The notes beneath the pieces were generated by a model that had not been told where the DNA came from, searched no databases, and saw only the letters and a program-made list of their open reading frames with translations. Shown here piece by piece: positions 33,659-45,968 of a stretch of DNA of 64,000 nt (the stretch's first letter is position 1; each line of letters starts with the position of its first letter). The stretch comes from Vitellaria paradoxa (Eukaryota > Streptophyta > Magnoliopsida > Ericales > Sapotaceae), in assembly GCA_019916065.1 (NCBI GenBank), contig CM034240.1, positions 48,098,238 to 48,162,237 of the forward strand, written 5' to 3'. Position numbers and translations under genes: made by a program.

Positions 33659-34233
33659 CTCAAAAAAATTTACTTTTAGTTTAAAAAATATATATATTTT
33701 TTTAAATTTAATCTTTCCTAAATTTTTATAATTCAATTCATTTTACCTCTAACTCAACTTAAAATTTTATAATGCAATTTACTTTATTTTTAAAATCTTT
33801 ATTCAACCCAGGCAAGCCCACAATCATAAGCCCCACCCCAGTACCAATAGAGAATTCTCCAAAAAGAAGGCAAAAGAAGAGAAGGTAAAAATTGAGCATA
33901 TGACTGTTTAGCCTTTTCGTTCTTTTTTTAAATTATTAAAATTACATTTTTACATTTTAAATCTTTTTAAATCATCAATTTTACTTTTTTTGGGGGTTAA
34001 ATTAACATATTTGCTCTTGATGATTTAAAAAAAATTTAAATGTAACAATGTAATTTTAATTATTTCAAGCCCACCCTCAAACCAGTAGGGGAGAAATAAA
34101 GGTAGTGGAGAAGTTCTTTCGTAAATTTTTGGAACGGTGTGAATCTTACCTTCCTAAGAGGAATAATCACTCCGTCCGGTTCGGGTCCTTCTCAAAGGTC
34201 TACAAACAGAATTACAAATGGAGACGAGGTTAA
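33659..34233 (+). other. M3 possible 3' exons / decayed C-terminal coding sequence
   Basis: After a TTTAACCCAG-like acceptor (33,811) lies GC-richer sequence up to GAGAAG|GTAAAA (33,886/7). After TTTCAAG (34,079) a frame reads GEIKVVEKFFRKFLERCESY then LPKRNNHSVRFGS, ending TAA at 34,233. This is homologous to the L2/R2 C-terminus VEKYLRKFLEWYESHLPKRN. I could not join exon 2, the middle piece and this piece in one frame, so either the gene now ends at 33,658 or splicing differs from my model. Confidence 0.5.
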
Positions 34234-35070
34234 ACAAATTAACCAGATTTAGGGGGAAAAAAGGGGAGAACAAGAAAGGAAAAAAAAAAAAAAAAAATCG
34301 AGCGTCAGCTGTTGGATCTCTTCCCCTCTAGTGTTCAAACCCCCTGCTATTCTCAAGTCCGCCCTGGTCCATGAGTTGTAGCAATGTGAAAGACTATGAG
34401 TTTGTTGTATTTTTTTTATTATTTTTTTAATGTATGTTTTGAACCCGTCTTTAATTTCATTGTTTAACAATCGTTCTTTAGTTTGAAATATTATAATTCA
34501 AAACTTAAAAGTCAAGTCCTTATCAAATATATAAATTAAAGTAAAACTAACCATAATTACTTAATATTCAATAAAGAGTAGGACAAATAAAACTTGTTAA
34601 TCAATCTTCAATTGTTTTACATTTTAAGGGCTATTCTATGTGAAAAGTAAATATGAAGAGTTATTTTCATCTCCCTTCTCACTTTTGCAAAGTTACTTTT
34701 AGAATAATACATGCACATAACGTTATACACTAACAATGATTGGAATCATTTGGGCAGAAATTCATTTGCAGATTAGTAATGATATCGTGAGAGAGAGTTT
34801 GTGTGTTAAAGTTACGGTCGATGATAATTCAATCAACTTCTTCATAAATAACCACTTGGTTTGAAGAGAATAAATACCACAAGTGAATCGATTCATTATT
34901 TCGGGTACATTTGAAATAACAAAAAATGAAATAAAATGAAATAAATTGTGAATTTATAATTTGTGCAAAAAAAAAAAAATAATTAACTTTTAGAATCTTT
35001 CACGATGTTTCACTATTTTTAAAATTTTTTTACCATCCCAAACAAAGCTTTTATCATCCACGTCAATCTA
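34234..35070 (+). other. M3 3' flank
   Basis: CCAGATTTAGGG..., GGTCCATGAGTTGTAGCAAT (34,370) and GATTAGTAATGATATCGTGA (34,776) match the relic at 49.07-49.83 kb and, in part, R2 and M1. An A run lies at 34,278. No gene is seen. Confidence 0.6.
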
Positions 35071-35580
35071 TTTGCCAATTCCCATGTCACGGCACCAAAT
35101 ATCGCAAAGCAAGGTTAACCCCCCTTTCAAAAAAAAGAGACGAGACAAAGAAAATAGTACTTAAAAATTTGTTTTTTATTTGGTAAATAATTAATTGAAT
35201 GTTATTCAAACAAAAATATTTGATAAGATAATGTTAATTAAATTTTACTATTATAATGATTTTTAAATTTTAGTCACAATGTGGTAGCTGCATTTTCAAA
35301 ATTAATTGAGTGATCTGATTATTAATTGCGCCTTGTATACTTCGTAATATCAAATTTTATATTTTGAAGGATCACAAAATGTGTTATTATACTATATTTT
35401 TTAATTTTTTGACTAACTTTTAACTACTTAATTTTTTAACTTTTTTTAAAATAATTAAATTCACCTTTTTATATATTTATTTTTTTTTTCAAATCATAAA
35501 GGGAAAAATTTTCAAATTAACAAAAAGTTAAAAAATTAACTTTCAAAATGTTAGTTTTTTTCCTTCCCAATTTTTTTTTT
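35071..35580. other. Inner end of the right arm
   Basis: The reverse complement of 16,601-17,097, beginning TTTGCCAATTCCCATGTCAC at 35,071. It retains about 30 bases (GGCACCAAATATCGCAAAGC...) that the left arm has lost at its G run. Non-coding. Confidence 0.7.
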
Positions 35581-35599
35581 TGAAAGGTGAAGTTTTTTT

Positions 35600-35690
35600 T
35601 TTTTTTTTTTAAGGGGGAGGGGGAAGACTCGAACTCGAGTCATGAGTAGGTAGGAGAGACTCTTAACCACTGAACTAAATGCCACGCACA
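35600..35690 (-). mobile_element. tRNA-derived SINE-like element, mirror copy
   Basis: The reverse complement reads GGCATTTAGTTCAGTGGTTA, then AGAGTCTCTCC and GACTCGAGTTCGAGTCTTCC, like 16,508-16,600. Substitutions in the A-box region separate the two arms. The A-rich tail appears here as a T run at 35,594. Confidence 0.7.
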
Positions 35691-37874
35691 ATTTTTTTTC
35701 TTCCCAAACATAAGAAAAATTAATTTTTTAATAATTAGTTACAGAAAAGTTAACTTCTTTTTTTTTTTTCCGTTTCCCAAACTTTACCTTAATATTTAGA
35801 AAATGCTCGGCTCATTCTTTGATGGCTGAAGATTTATTGAGGTAATGAACAAAATATTATTTCTTTTTCTATTTGAATGATTGAAAAAAAAATTTAAGTC
35901 TTAAATAGAATACTTGTAAAATAGTAATTCTAAGATTTTTATTCAAATATAATAAACATACAAAAAATATGATACGATATATATCGAAATCATAAGCTGT
36001 TTAATTATTTATTTATTGAATAATAAATATTTTAAAATATTTTAATATTTTTACAAATATTTTCAGAATATTTTCATTCGCACGCTAGCGAAAGACCCAA
36101 CCGCATCGAACTCGTAATTGTAACCCAGAAGCTCACCAGGCCTTTGGTTAGCGCCACATCGTAAATTCATAATAGAGAAAAGCTTAATTATAACTTCTAA
36201 GCAGAGAGAGAGAGAGAGAGAGCAACTTGCCAAGAAAGATGTGTTCCATCAATCAGCTTTGAGCTCTTAAGCTGCCCCATAGTCTCAGGCACTGCCATTT
36301 AAAACTGATTCTTTTTCCTTTCCTTCTTTTTCTTTTTTCTTTTTCTTCTTTTATTCTTTTTCCCGTGTCCTATCATTTTTTTCTTTTTTCTTTTTCTTCT
36401 TTTATTCTTTTTCCCGTGTCCTATCATTGTCATGTAAGGAAAAATTAAAGTAGAATAAAAGAAAAAAAAAAGAATAATAACACACACATTAACGTGATTC
36501 GACACTCTTGACCTACGTCCATAGGTAGGAAACAAAATTCACTATATAATCACAATAATGAATACAAAATTCTGCCTTTCCCTCTTTCTTTCTCTGAATT
36601 ATCTGAACTAGAGTATCTCATGAATCCGAACAGACAATTCTCTTCTTTTTTATCAATAGTGGTCAAAGGAAGGTAAGTAAGTAAGTATAAATGTGATTCG
36701 GCTGATAACAATACACTTAGGATGCGTTTGGAGTCTAAAAAAAAAACCAAAAAAAACTAATGAATGAGATTGATGTGATATAAAAATGAAAGGTGATAAA
36801 ATGTGATTGGAGGGATTTGAAAATTTTTGAAATTTTTTAAATTTTTTTGTGACTTCAAACGAGCCCTTAATAAATGAGTAAGACCATCTAATAAATAACA
36901 TAATAATGGGTCAATTAACGAGTGAGGATCCCAACATGTCAAAAAACAAAAACCTGAGCCCGGCAGCATTACTCGTGTTGGTTGGCAGTAGATTAACGGC
37001 GATACCATTTATATGAGTGCCAGTAAATTCCACGGCGATTCCATTTAAATGAATACAACCGCGCCTGTAAAGAGAATGTCAATTGCATAATCAATGCAGA
37101 CATTTTTCTCTCAATGAGTGGCATATTCAATCACGGATGTGTAGGCGGCGAGGTGATGGTGGCAACTCCCGGTAATAGAGATTGTGCCTCCCGATAATAG
37201 CGAGCCTGCCTTGAGTTCTTGTATCGTGGGAATTTCACATTCTCTCAAATGCCTCTAGATAATTTGAGACTGGAAACTTAACAAAGGAGATGGTCATCTT
37301 TTATAAAATGTGTACAAACAGAATATTTTACAAAAAATAATAAAATAATGCAATTCTGTTATGTACAATTTATTTTAAATGAATAAATTCATTAATTAAG
37401 ATGCATTTTATTACAAAATTATCATTAGTATATTATTTTAGCACAATTTTACATATAGGAAAAATTATGGCAAAGAAGCTAGCCTTCCCAACATTAAGCC
37501 CATTAAAATTCACATAAATTTCAATTTTGTAACTCCCAAATGGTTTGTGATAAATCTTTTAGGGAAGGAAAATGGTACATCAATTTTTTGTACACCGAAA
37601 TGACTTGCCATGGTACTTAAGTTATAAAAGTACATTTTGATGAGTTTTTTTTTTTTTTTGGTGATTATCTCGCAAGAAAGTTATATTATTATAATGTATT
37701 TTTTTAATTATAGACCATAATTTTAAAAATTAAAAATATTATTTTATTAAAAAAATTCTAATAGAAGAGCATTTTTCAAAAGAAAAAAAAATAACATTAG
37801 AACATGTATCACGGACACAATGTTGGGCCAAAATGGCTTGCAATTTAGTACAATTTACATATACATATATTTAG
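35691..37874. other. Right-arm spacer, no gene
   Basis: Mirrors 14,151-16,507, minus the SINE at 15,047 (the empty site is at about 36,968-36,985). A direct duplication of about 57 bp (TTTCTTTTTCTTCTTTTATTC; CCCGTGTCCTATCATT) at 36,330-36,430 is not in the left arm. Bases 36,725-36,870 (GGATGCGTTTGGAGTC ... GACTTCAAACGAGCCC) are a MITE absent from the left arm. Frames on the minus strand are incidental. Confidence 0.6.
36721..36869 (+). mobile_element. Short MITE, right arm only
   Basis: GGATGCGTTTGGAGTC and GACTTCAAACGAGCCC are imperfect inverted ends about 145 bp apart, flanked by CACTTA and CCTTAATA, so a TTA duplication is possible. The left arm at this point (about 15,483-15,515, in reverse) runs on without it. 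Confidence 0.6.
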
Positions 37875-39114
37875 GATCCGTTTGACAACGCTGTTATTTT
37901 TTGTTATTATTTTTTTGTTACCATATTTTATTTTTTATTTTCTGTTGCCGTTTATTTTTCTGAAATGAAAACTGAAACTGCGCTTGGTAATGCAAGTTTG
38001 TTTACAATTATTAATTTTTTATTTTAGAAAATTTTTTATTTTATTAGTTTTAAAAATTTAATAAAACTTAATAAAATATCTTTTATATTAATTTAATTAA
38101 ATTAATATAATTTAATTAAATTAATATAATTAATTGAATTAATAAAGTAAATTATTTATTAAAATCATTTAATTCAATAAATATAAAATATATTAAATTA
38201 TATTATTTATTAAAAATAATTGAATGAAATATAAATATTATATCATTTAATTTAATAAATATAAAATATATTAATTAATATAATTAATTAAATTAATACA
38301 ATAAATTATTTATTAAAATCATTTAATTCAATAAATATATAATATATTAAATTATATTATTTATTAAAAATAATTGAATGAAATATAAATATTATATCAT
38401 TTAATTTAATAAATATAAAATATATTAATTATAATTTAATTATATTATTTATCAAAAATAAATTAATAAAATATATTTCATATTAAATAAATAATTAAAT
38501 TATTTATTTTTAAATTAATTAAATTAATTTAATTAGTTATTAAAATAATTTAATAAAATATATTTTATACAAATTAAATTAATTAAATCATAAATAATTT
38601 AATTTAATTATGTTATTTATTTAAAATAATTTAATAATAATTATTAAATTAAATTAAATTAAAATTAATGTAATTTAATTATTTATTATTAATTATTTTT
38701 ATAAATTAATTTAATTATTAAATTAAATAAATAAATTATTAAATTAGTTAATTAATTTAGTTTTATTATTTATTAAAAATAATTTATATTAATTTATATA
38801 ATTAATTTATTGAATTTAATTATATTATTTATTAAAATAACTTATTTTAATAAAATATTTGAATAAAATAATTTATTTTTATATAATGTAACAAAAATAG
38901 ACAAGACTTTAAATTTGACAAAATATTTGTAACAAAAAAAGAAAACAGAGTGAAAATATTTTTTTTCTGCTTCCGTTTTTTTTGTTTTCATTTTCATTTT
39001 TTTTGGAAACAAAAAAACGAAAACAGATTTAACAAACATGTTTATGTTGCCAGTGTATAAAATTTTAAAAACATAAACAAAAAAGTAGAAAATAAAAACG
39101 TTATCAAACGGGAG
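37875..39114 (-). mobile_element. AT-rich MITE, mirror of 12,875
   Basis: The ends GATCCGTTTGACAACGCTG and CGTTATCAAACGGGAG are inverted, and TTTAG flanks both sides (37,870-37,874; 39,115-39,119), matching the CTAAA of the other arm. The interior is a near-pure A/T mosaic. The insertion is shared by both arms and so is older than the duplication. Confidence 0.8.
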
Positions 39115-40076
39115 TTTAGCGTTTAGGTAATTTATTAGAATAACAAAAGTTATGCAAATAGATAAGAATTTAATTGTGGCGGTTGTAATCTCTTATAATC
39201 TTACAATTGCCACTAGATATTTTACATTTGCAAATAAAAAATTTATATATAAGAGTTTGACCCTCTCTCGTCCTAAAATATTGACCGCCCTCGTTAGAGA
39301 TTCTCGGCTCATTCTTTGCATGTATATCATATCCAGTGTAAGAGATTAACAATTAATTAAGTTACAGTGTCCGTATTCAACACTTTTTTTTCATTTATAT
39401 TATTATTATTTTAATTTACTTAAATCCAATCCATTTGAACACCTTAAAAGTTCTAATTATGGAGCTCGTAAATCCCAAGAACACATAGTTTCTTCTTTAA
39501 AAATAATTTTTCAATTAATAAACCTATTAGTTATTTGCTTAAATTGATAGATCCTAGAGAGAATTTCACGTTACTCCAAGATATTTGTCTTTAACCAAAA
39601 AAAAAAAGTAAATGCTTAAGGTTGAGATATCTTTTCTCAAATTAAAAGAACATTTAAAGTGACAAAAAATTATAAAATTTAATAAAAATTGTGAGTTGGT
39701 AATTTGTGTAATAAGATAAAAAATAAATAGTTTTTAAAAATTTTTAATAATTTTTAATATTTTTCAATGCTCTAAATTAAATTTGGGTAATTTAAAAATA
39801 ATAATAATAATAATAATAATAGTTAAGTTTGAGTGGTGATCTAAAGAATATATGCGCCGGAAAACAATCGTACCAATGAATGACTGTAGGGTACGAACGA
39901 TGGGTCTTTTTTATGAAATCAACTTGTTTTTGCACTTTGTCGGCTATGATTGAATTAGAGTTGCTATTGGAAGGAACTCCCATAAACAGAAAATTTTGGG
40001 GATATCTATATATGGAAATTAATTTTTTTTTTTTTTTTCAAAAGTATGCATGTCCAAAATAAGCATGTCCAAGGTA

Positions 40077-40137
<61 letters not shown>

Positions 40138-40380
40138 ACAACTTGCCGAGAAAGATGTGCTCCATCAATCAGCTTTGAGCTCTCAAGCTACCCCTTAGTC
40201 TCAGTCATTTAAAACTGATTCTTCTTCCTTTCCTCCTTTTTCTTTTTTCTTTTTCTTTTTCTTTTTCTTTTTTTTTATTCTTTTTCCTGTTTCCTATCAT
40301 TGTCAAAGTTAATTATGGTAATAAACCTGACAGTTAATTAATCTGAGGATTGGATATTACTCATCAGGAATAATTTATTA
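39115..40380. other. R2 upstream flank, no gene
   Basis: Mirrors 11,641-12,874. (ATA)n lies at about 39,797-39,822, and (GA)n at 40,079-40,137 is longer than in the left arm and interrupted. The small frames on either strand are shared with the left arm but lie in non-coding flank. Confidence 0.6.
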
Positions 40381-40765
40381 ATATCCATTCGCAATCACCG
40401 CGGAATCCCTTCTGTTCACATTAAAATAAAGCAACTTTCCAATAAATTTCCATTAAAAATTATATTATAACTTTGAAAGAAATTAAACCCGTGACGACCT
40501 GGTTTTTCAATTGCTTTATCTTTTATTGCCTGCATTTCTTCGACATGGTTAAACAAATGAAAATTGGAAATATGGCAGCAGAAGATGACCAGTTGCTGCC
40601 ACTCCACGTGGCCAACCGTCACCCTTCCTCTCCTTCGTCCTTAAATTTGATACACTTGTGCCTCTGGCAATAATCTCATCACTCTTTTCCTCTTTTTTAT
40701 TCCTCTGGAACCCTCCCATTCTTTCTCTTTAGTAAAGGAAGGAAAGTTGCATATTAATTAAAGCC
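40381..40765 (+). promoter_or_regulatory. R2 promoter and 5' UTR
   Basis: CTGTTCACATTAAAATAAAG (distal word), GTTGCTGCCACTCCACGTGG with a G-box CCACGTGGCC (40,595-40,604), GTCCTTAAATTTGATACACT at the TATA position, TCATCACTCTTTTCC, then TAAAGGAAGGAAAGTTGCAT before the ATG. The TATA element of M1 and M3 (TATAAAT) is degraded to TTAAAT. Confidence 0.6.
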
Positions 40766-41777
40766 ATGGCTGGTAACAATGACTCAACATCGAGTTCTGT
40801 ACCAGTCCAGCCGGGCGAAGGGAAACTGAACGCCAGGAACACTGTAGCACTGGTTGCTATTTTGATCGCCAGAGTCACTTTCACTGCTGGTACGGTGATT
40901 TTAAAAATCATTCCATATGAGAAATGAATTTCTCTCACTTTACTTCTTTAATATTAATTTATTTTAAAATCAAACTAAATTGTTTAAATTTTAAAATTAA
41001 CGTATTCTTGTTTTACTATAATTATATTTTCTTTCAATAATTTGTTATATTTAAATTATTAATGTCATATCAGGATTATAACTATTTATTAATTGCAGGG
41101 ATTAGCCCTCCAGGTGGAATTTACCAGGAGCGGGAGCAGATAGGGAAGGCCGCCGCTAGCATGAAAACATCTTTCAAAATCTGCACCATCTTCAACAACG
41201 TAACTTGCTTTTGTAAAAATTACTTACGCACACCGTGTGTACAGCAGCGTCCAATATCTAATATTATTACTTATAATTGCAGGAATTAACCCTCCTGGTG
41301 GCATCTACTAGGAGGGTCAGCTGATAGGGAAGGCACGGAAAAATCCTTCAATATCTTTTCGATCTTCCACAATTTAGCGTTGTTTGCGTCTCTCTTCATC
41401 GTCCTAATTATGAGCACCGTTTATCCAGCAAATGGTTCAGGACTAGGAAGTTTTACTGGGCATCAGTACAATAATAATGTGGGTGGCTGTGATTTCCTAT
41501 GGCGGCTGCATATCTAGCGGCTACGTGGGTCGTGTTGCCGCATGGTCAGTGGATATGGTGGTACACGCTTTCAATAAGTTCTTTTACAATTTTCATAGCA
41601 TTAGTGCTTGTGCATAAGGTGAAACTATATCCAATGCTAGTGGAGAAGTACTTGCGTAAATTTTTGGAATGGTATGAATCTCACCTCCCTAAGAGGAATG
41701 AACGCTGTGTCCTGGTTCGAGCCCTCTCCGAAGATCATCGAGACCCCGAAGTCCTCTCCACAATGTTGCAGATATAA
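40766..41777 (+). pseudogene. PGG-domain membrane protein pseudogene (R2)
   Basis: This is the mirror of L2. Exon 1 is 40,766-40,889 (donor CTG|GTACGG), the intron runs to TTGCAG at 41,098, and the first exon-2 copy starts at 41,099 (GISPPGGIYQEREQIGKAAA). A second partial exon-2 copy follows TTGCAG at about 41,282 and has the same TAG after GINPPGGIY as L2. Two further single-base insertions occur only here: GACTAGGAAG against GACTAGAAG near 41,447, and TTCCTATGG against TTCCATGG near 41,495. The open C-terminal frame therefore begins at 41,499 (MAAAYLAATWVVLPHGQWIW) and runs through TM4 and VEKYLRKFLEWYESHLPKRN to TAA at 41,777. Reading on from the first exon-2 copy would give about 104 residues with one helix. 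Confidence 0.85.
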
Positions 41778-42559
41778 AATCTGTCTATTCTGCAAGCAGA
41801 TTTACTAATGAAGCATCCATTCGAAAAGGGCGGTTGCTTCTCCATGGTTGTTGGTCAAATCCCCTGCTATTCTCAAATCTGCCATGGTCCATGAGTTGTA
41901 GCAATGTGAAAGACTATGAGTTTGTTGTAATTTTTTTTTTCATTTTTCATTTTTTTTAATGCATGTTTTCAACTCATCTTTAATTTCATTGCTCAACAAT
42001 GGTTGTTTATTTCAAGATATTGGTCTCGTTTGGTTTGTTGAAAAATAACAAAAAAATTCTATAAATCTCTGTTAATTTTATATCACATCAACTTTTTTCT
42101 TTCACTGCACGTATTACGAACTCTCAATTTATCTAACTTTTTCTTACTCCAAACAAACTCATTATAATCTATAACTTAAAACTTGTGTCCGTATCAACTA
42201 TATAAATTAAGATAAAATTAACCATAATTACTTAATATTCAACAGATTAAGACAAATAAAACTTATTAATTGACCTCTAACACTTTTAGGGACTATTATC
42301 TTATGAATTATCAAAAAAAAAAGAGAAAAACTATTATCTTATGGGCTCAAATTAGTTAGTTAGTTAGTTGGGATCTAATTATCAAATTAGTTAGTTAATT
42401 TTTTTTTGGTAATTAATTAGTTAATTAGTTTAATAGTCGTAATAAAACATATAAATAAAGAGCATTATAAGTAATAAGGTTATAAAAAAAGATCACCAGT
42501 TTGGAATTAATATCTCATTTAAGAGAAAACAATTACTCTCAAATCAAACCTATTTTTTA
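41778..42559 (+). other. R2 3' UTR and flank
   Basis: AAAATCTGTCTATTCTGCAA and CCATGAGTTGTAGCAATGTG mark the 3' UTR; the rest is AT-rich. (TTAG)n lies at 42,355-42,370. Bases 42,018-42,165 (GTCTCGTTTGGTTTG ... TTACTCCAAACAAAC) look like a short MITE shared with the left arm (9,672-9,810). The match to the left arm ends near 42,559. Confidence 0.6.
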
Positions 42560-43427
42560 CCAAATGATCAACGGCGGAAATTTTTTTTTTAATCTAGTTA
42601 AATCAAGACCATTAGATTTAAGAATAAATAAATAAATTAACAGTTAATATTTCATACTTTGGCTATTGAACACTTGAAACGCAGGGTCACTGCAACTTAC
42701 TCAATCCCATATCCTTACCCCAGGCCTTGGCACACTTTGTCTCCCATCATGCAGTGAATTTACTGCATTCTTGTATCTAATTTGCGCACAGAAAGTTGAT
42801 ATATTTACAGGATATTTCAAACCGACGTTAAATACCAACAACAGAAGTTAAAACGATAATCAACTTCTGAGACACACACATACATATATAACTTACAATC
42901 ACAGTCACAGCTGAAATAATAAGCAAAAACAGAACAATGAATTCCCAAAAAAGAAGTACCTTTTGAATTATAACGATAATTGTTTAAGTTGAATTCCCAT
43001 GTTGGATATACAACCCCAGACTCCCCAAACTACCATGAGCTGAAATTAAAGCAAAAGCCTACCCATAGCGCGCAGTAGAATAAACTCGCTTTTCTGGGAG
43101 CGATATTAGAAACATTATAGCCCTGCTTGGGAATAGTAGACTTTACCCTCTCTCAAAAGGTGCTGTAAAGGACAATGATTTATGAATGTGCGTCGCCGAA
43201 AAATAGAGAAAGGAGGAGGAACACCATCATGTACTAATAATCAGACTAAGGGCTCCTTGCAGATGAGCTCGAACTCGTGATCCTTACTGGCCTTTACAGG
43301 GTTCGGTAACCTTTTCAGTAACAACACTGTGGGCCATATGGGTTTTCTATCTCCCTCCCATGGGTCTATACATTCACAAATTCGGTTGGACCTGATCCAT
43401 AATTTATGATTGGTTGTTGATTGCTTG
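42560..43427. other. Single-copy spacer, start of right-arm-only DNA
   Basis: Bases 42,650-43,320 are of normal complexity and have no partner in the window, no long frame and no family I recognise. Bases 43,330-43,425 (CCATGGGTCTATACATTCAC; GATTGGTTGTTGATTGCTTG) are duplicated directly at 49,925-50,015. Confidence 0.5.
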
Positions 43428-43975
43428 GGACCCGTTTGTTAACATTGTTATTTTTTATTATGTTTTTTTAATTTTTATTTTCTGTTATAGTTTTTTTTAT
43501 GCAATAAAATTGAAAATCTTTTATGGTAATTAATTTTTATTTTAATAAAATATTTCATAGTAATTTAATAAATTAAATTATTTTAATTATATTAATTCAA
43601 TAAAAATAAGATATATTAAATATTATTTAATATTATTTACTAGAACTAAATTAATAAAATATATTTTATATTAATTAAATTAAATTAAACTAATTATATT
43701 ATACAATAAAAATAAATTTATTTTTATAAAATATTTGAATAAAATAATTCATTTTAATATAATAAAAAATGGACAAATTGTTAAAATTGACAAAATATCT
43801 ATAACAGAAACAAAAGAGAGTGAAAACATTTTTTTTATATTTTTCTATTTAAATTTTCATTTTTTAGAAAAAAATAAAATAAATTTAATAAACATATTTT
43901 TGTTACCAATCTTCAAAAATCTATAAACATAAATAGAAAAACATTAAATATATAAACCTTACCCAAAAAAAAAAA
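43428..43975 (+). mobile_element. AT-rich MITE, fourth copy
   Basis: It starts GACCCGTTTGTTAACATTG and has the family's GTTATTTTTTATTATG and CTGTTATAG words. The right end is decayed (AAAAACATTAAATA). It splits the text GATTGCTTGG / CCTTGGTACTTG, which is continuous at 50,003-50,020 (GATTGCTTGGTATTTGCAGG), so the insertion site is clear. Confidence 0.7.
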
Positions 43976-44010
43976 GGCCTTGGTACTTGTAGGTTTAATT
44001 TTGGGATTTT

Positions 44011-45705
44011 TTTAGGCCGGTCACTATTTATGAATTTGTAAGGATTTTAGTCATACCAAAAAAACTTGTTTGTGAATAAGTCACACTTGCAACAAAAAGA
44101 CAAAAAAGGACATCACGCGTTTTTCACTACATTTCAAAACTGTCAATTTTATTCAAAAATAGTGCACACTTCACTCATAACTTCCGCGACTTTCCATCTT
44201 CTTTACAAAGCAAGTAAAACTGATTTTTGGAACAAAATCAAAACTGTTTGGAAAAAATCTAAATTGATCATCATTCCTAAGTATCTTTATTTTTTCTAAT
44301 TTTCAAACAGTACCTGTACTGTTTTGAAGATAGCTCAAAATGCTGATCGACTCCATGGATTTCTCTTGCCCAAAGCTCGTCATCTGCTTATAATTCATGG
44401 TATTGTTTTGAAAACAGTACCGATAAAATAGTACTGGTACTGTTTTGTACCGGTACTGTTTTCATATTGTCTAAAAAATATCAATCGATACATAACACAA
44501 ACCAACCATATGATCCAACATCATCATATTTTTTGAAATAGTATCGATATTGTTTTGAAGATAGCTCAAAACGCCGATCGGCCCCATGAATTTCTCTTTC
44601 CCTTAAAACTCATTATCTGCTTATAATTCATGGTGTTGTTTTGAAAATAGTACCGGTACTGTTTTGTACTGGTACTATTACTGGTATTATTTTCATACTG
44701 CCTAAAAAACATCAATCGATATATAACACAAACCAACTATACGAGCCAACATCATCATATTTTTTTAAAACAGTACCGGTACTGTTTTGAAGATAGCTCA
44801 AAACGCCGATCGGCTCTATGGATTTCTCTTGCCTTTAAAACTCGTCATCTACTTATAATTCATAGTGTTGTTTTGAAAATAGTACCGGTACTGTTTTGTA
44901 CCGGTACTGTTTTTGAAAACAGTAACAGTAAAACAATACCGGTACTGTTTTGTACCGGTATTATTTTCATACTGCCTAAAAAATATCAATCGATACATAA
45001 CACAAATCAACCATACGAGCCAACATCATCATATTTTTTGAAACAGTACCGGTACTATTTTAAAGATAGCTCAAAACGTCGATCGGCCCCATGAATTTCT
45101 TTTGCCCTTAAAACTCGTTATCTGCTTATAATTCATGGTGTTGTTTTGAAAATAGAACCGGTAAAACAGTACTGGTACTGTTTTCATATTGCCTAAAAAA
45201 TATCAATCGATACATAACATAAACCAACCACACAAGCCAACATCATCATATTTTTTGAAATAGTACCGGTACTGTTTTGAAGATAGCTCAAAACACCAAT
45301 CGCTAAAATCAATCCATGAAGAAGATAGATCAAATAAGCTCAATCTTCTTCATATCTTCACGATTAAAACAGTAAATAATGAAACTGAAAATAATGAAGG
45401 AAAAAAAACGGAAGAAACGTGATTCTTGGTAAACCATATATTCACGCGATTTATAAGGAATGAAATCAAAACAAAAGAACGTGATTTGCTGTTAGCACGA
45501 TTTGCGATAACTTTCGTCTAACTTAATTATATAAACAAAGGGCATTTATGTCATATTAGAAATTATATTTAAAATCAAATCGTGGGACCCACTCAAAAGT
45601 GTGACTTAAATATAAAACTTTCTACATTAATGTGATTTAAAAGTAATACTTTTTTTTAGTGTGACTAAAAGTCTTAAAAGATTATAAAGTATGACTTAAA
45701 TATAA
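44011..45705 (+). mobile_element. Palindrome-array element, copy 2
   Basis: It shares with copy 1 the left end (GGCCGGTCACTATTTATG, TTAGTCATACC), the region before the array, about five 210-280-bp units with AAACAGTACC/GGTACTGTTT palindromes (exact at 44,768; near-exact at 44,304, 45,042 and 45,254), and the right end GTGGGACCCACTCAAAAGTG. It extends further to AAGTATGACTTAAATATAA (45,685-45,703), whose GTATGACTTAAAT is the reverse complement of the left-end ATTTAAGTCATAC in copy 1. Frames inside are not genes. Confidence 0.7.
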
Positions 45706-45968
45706 TTTTTCGTTTAATTTTTTTATGAGTTTAGTACAGCGAGTGGACATGATTAGTAGTTGTCAATGCTCTAAGTTGTCATTCGTATTGATGTCGTCTT
45801 ATACAAGTTATTAGTACCATTTACGCCTTTAATTAAAATTTTATGCATGGCACGAAAGACAAAGTGATATTGACAACTTCACTAGTGAAAGCGTCAATAA
45901 CACTTAACTCCTCTAATTCTAATTTAAAAAGTAAGTCTACATATATCTATTAAGCTAAAATCCTCTAT
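45706..45968 (+). other. Spacer duplicated at 50.13-50.26 kb
   Basis: ACTTCACTAGTGAAAGCGTC and surrounding words match ACTTCACTATTAAAAGCGTC at 50,190. With the match at 43.33/49.92 kb, this shows the two MITE insertions went into a duplicated host sequence. Confidence 0.55.

Noticed and set aside
42560..43427. Gene in the single-copy stretch
   Set aside because: Normal complexity but stops in all frames within short distances, and no splice pattern could be assembled.
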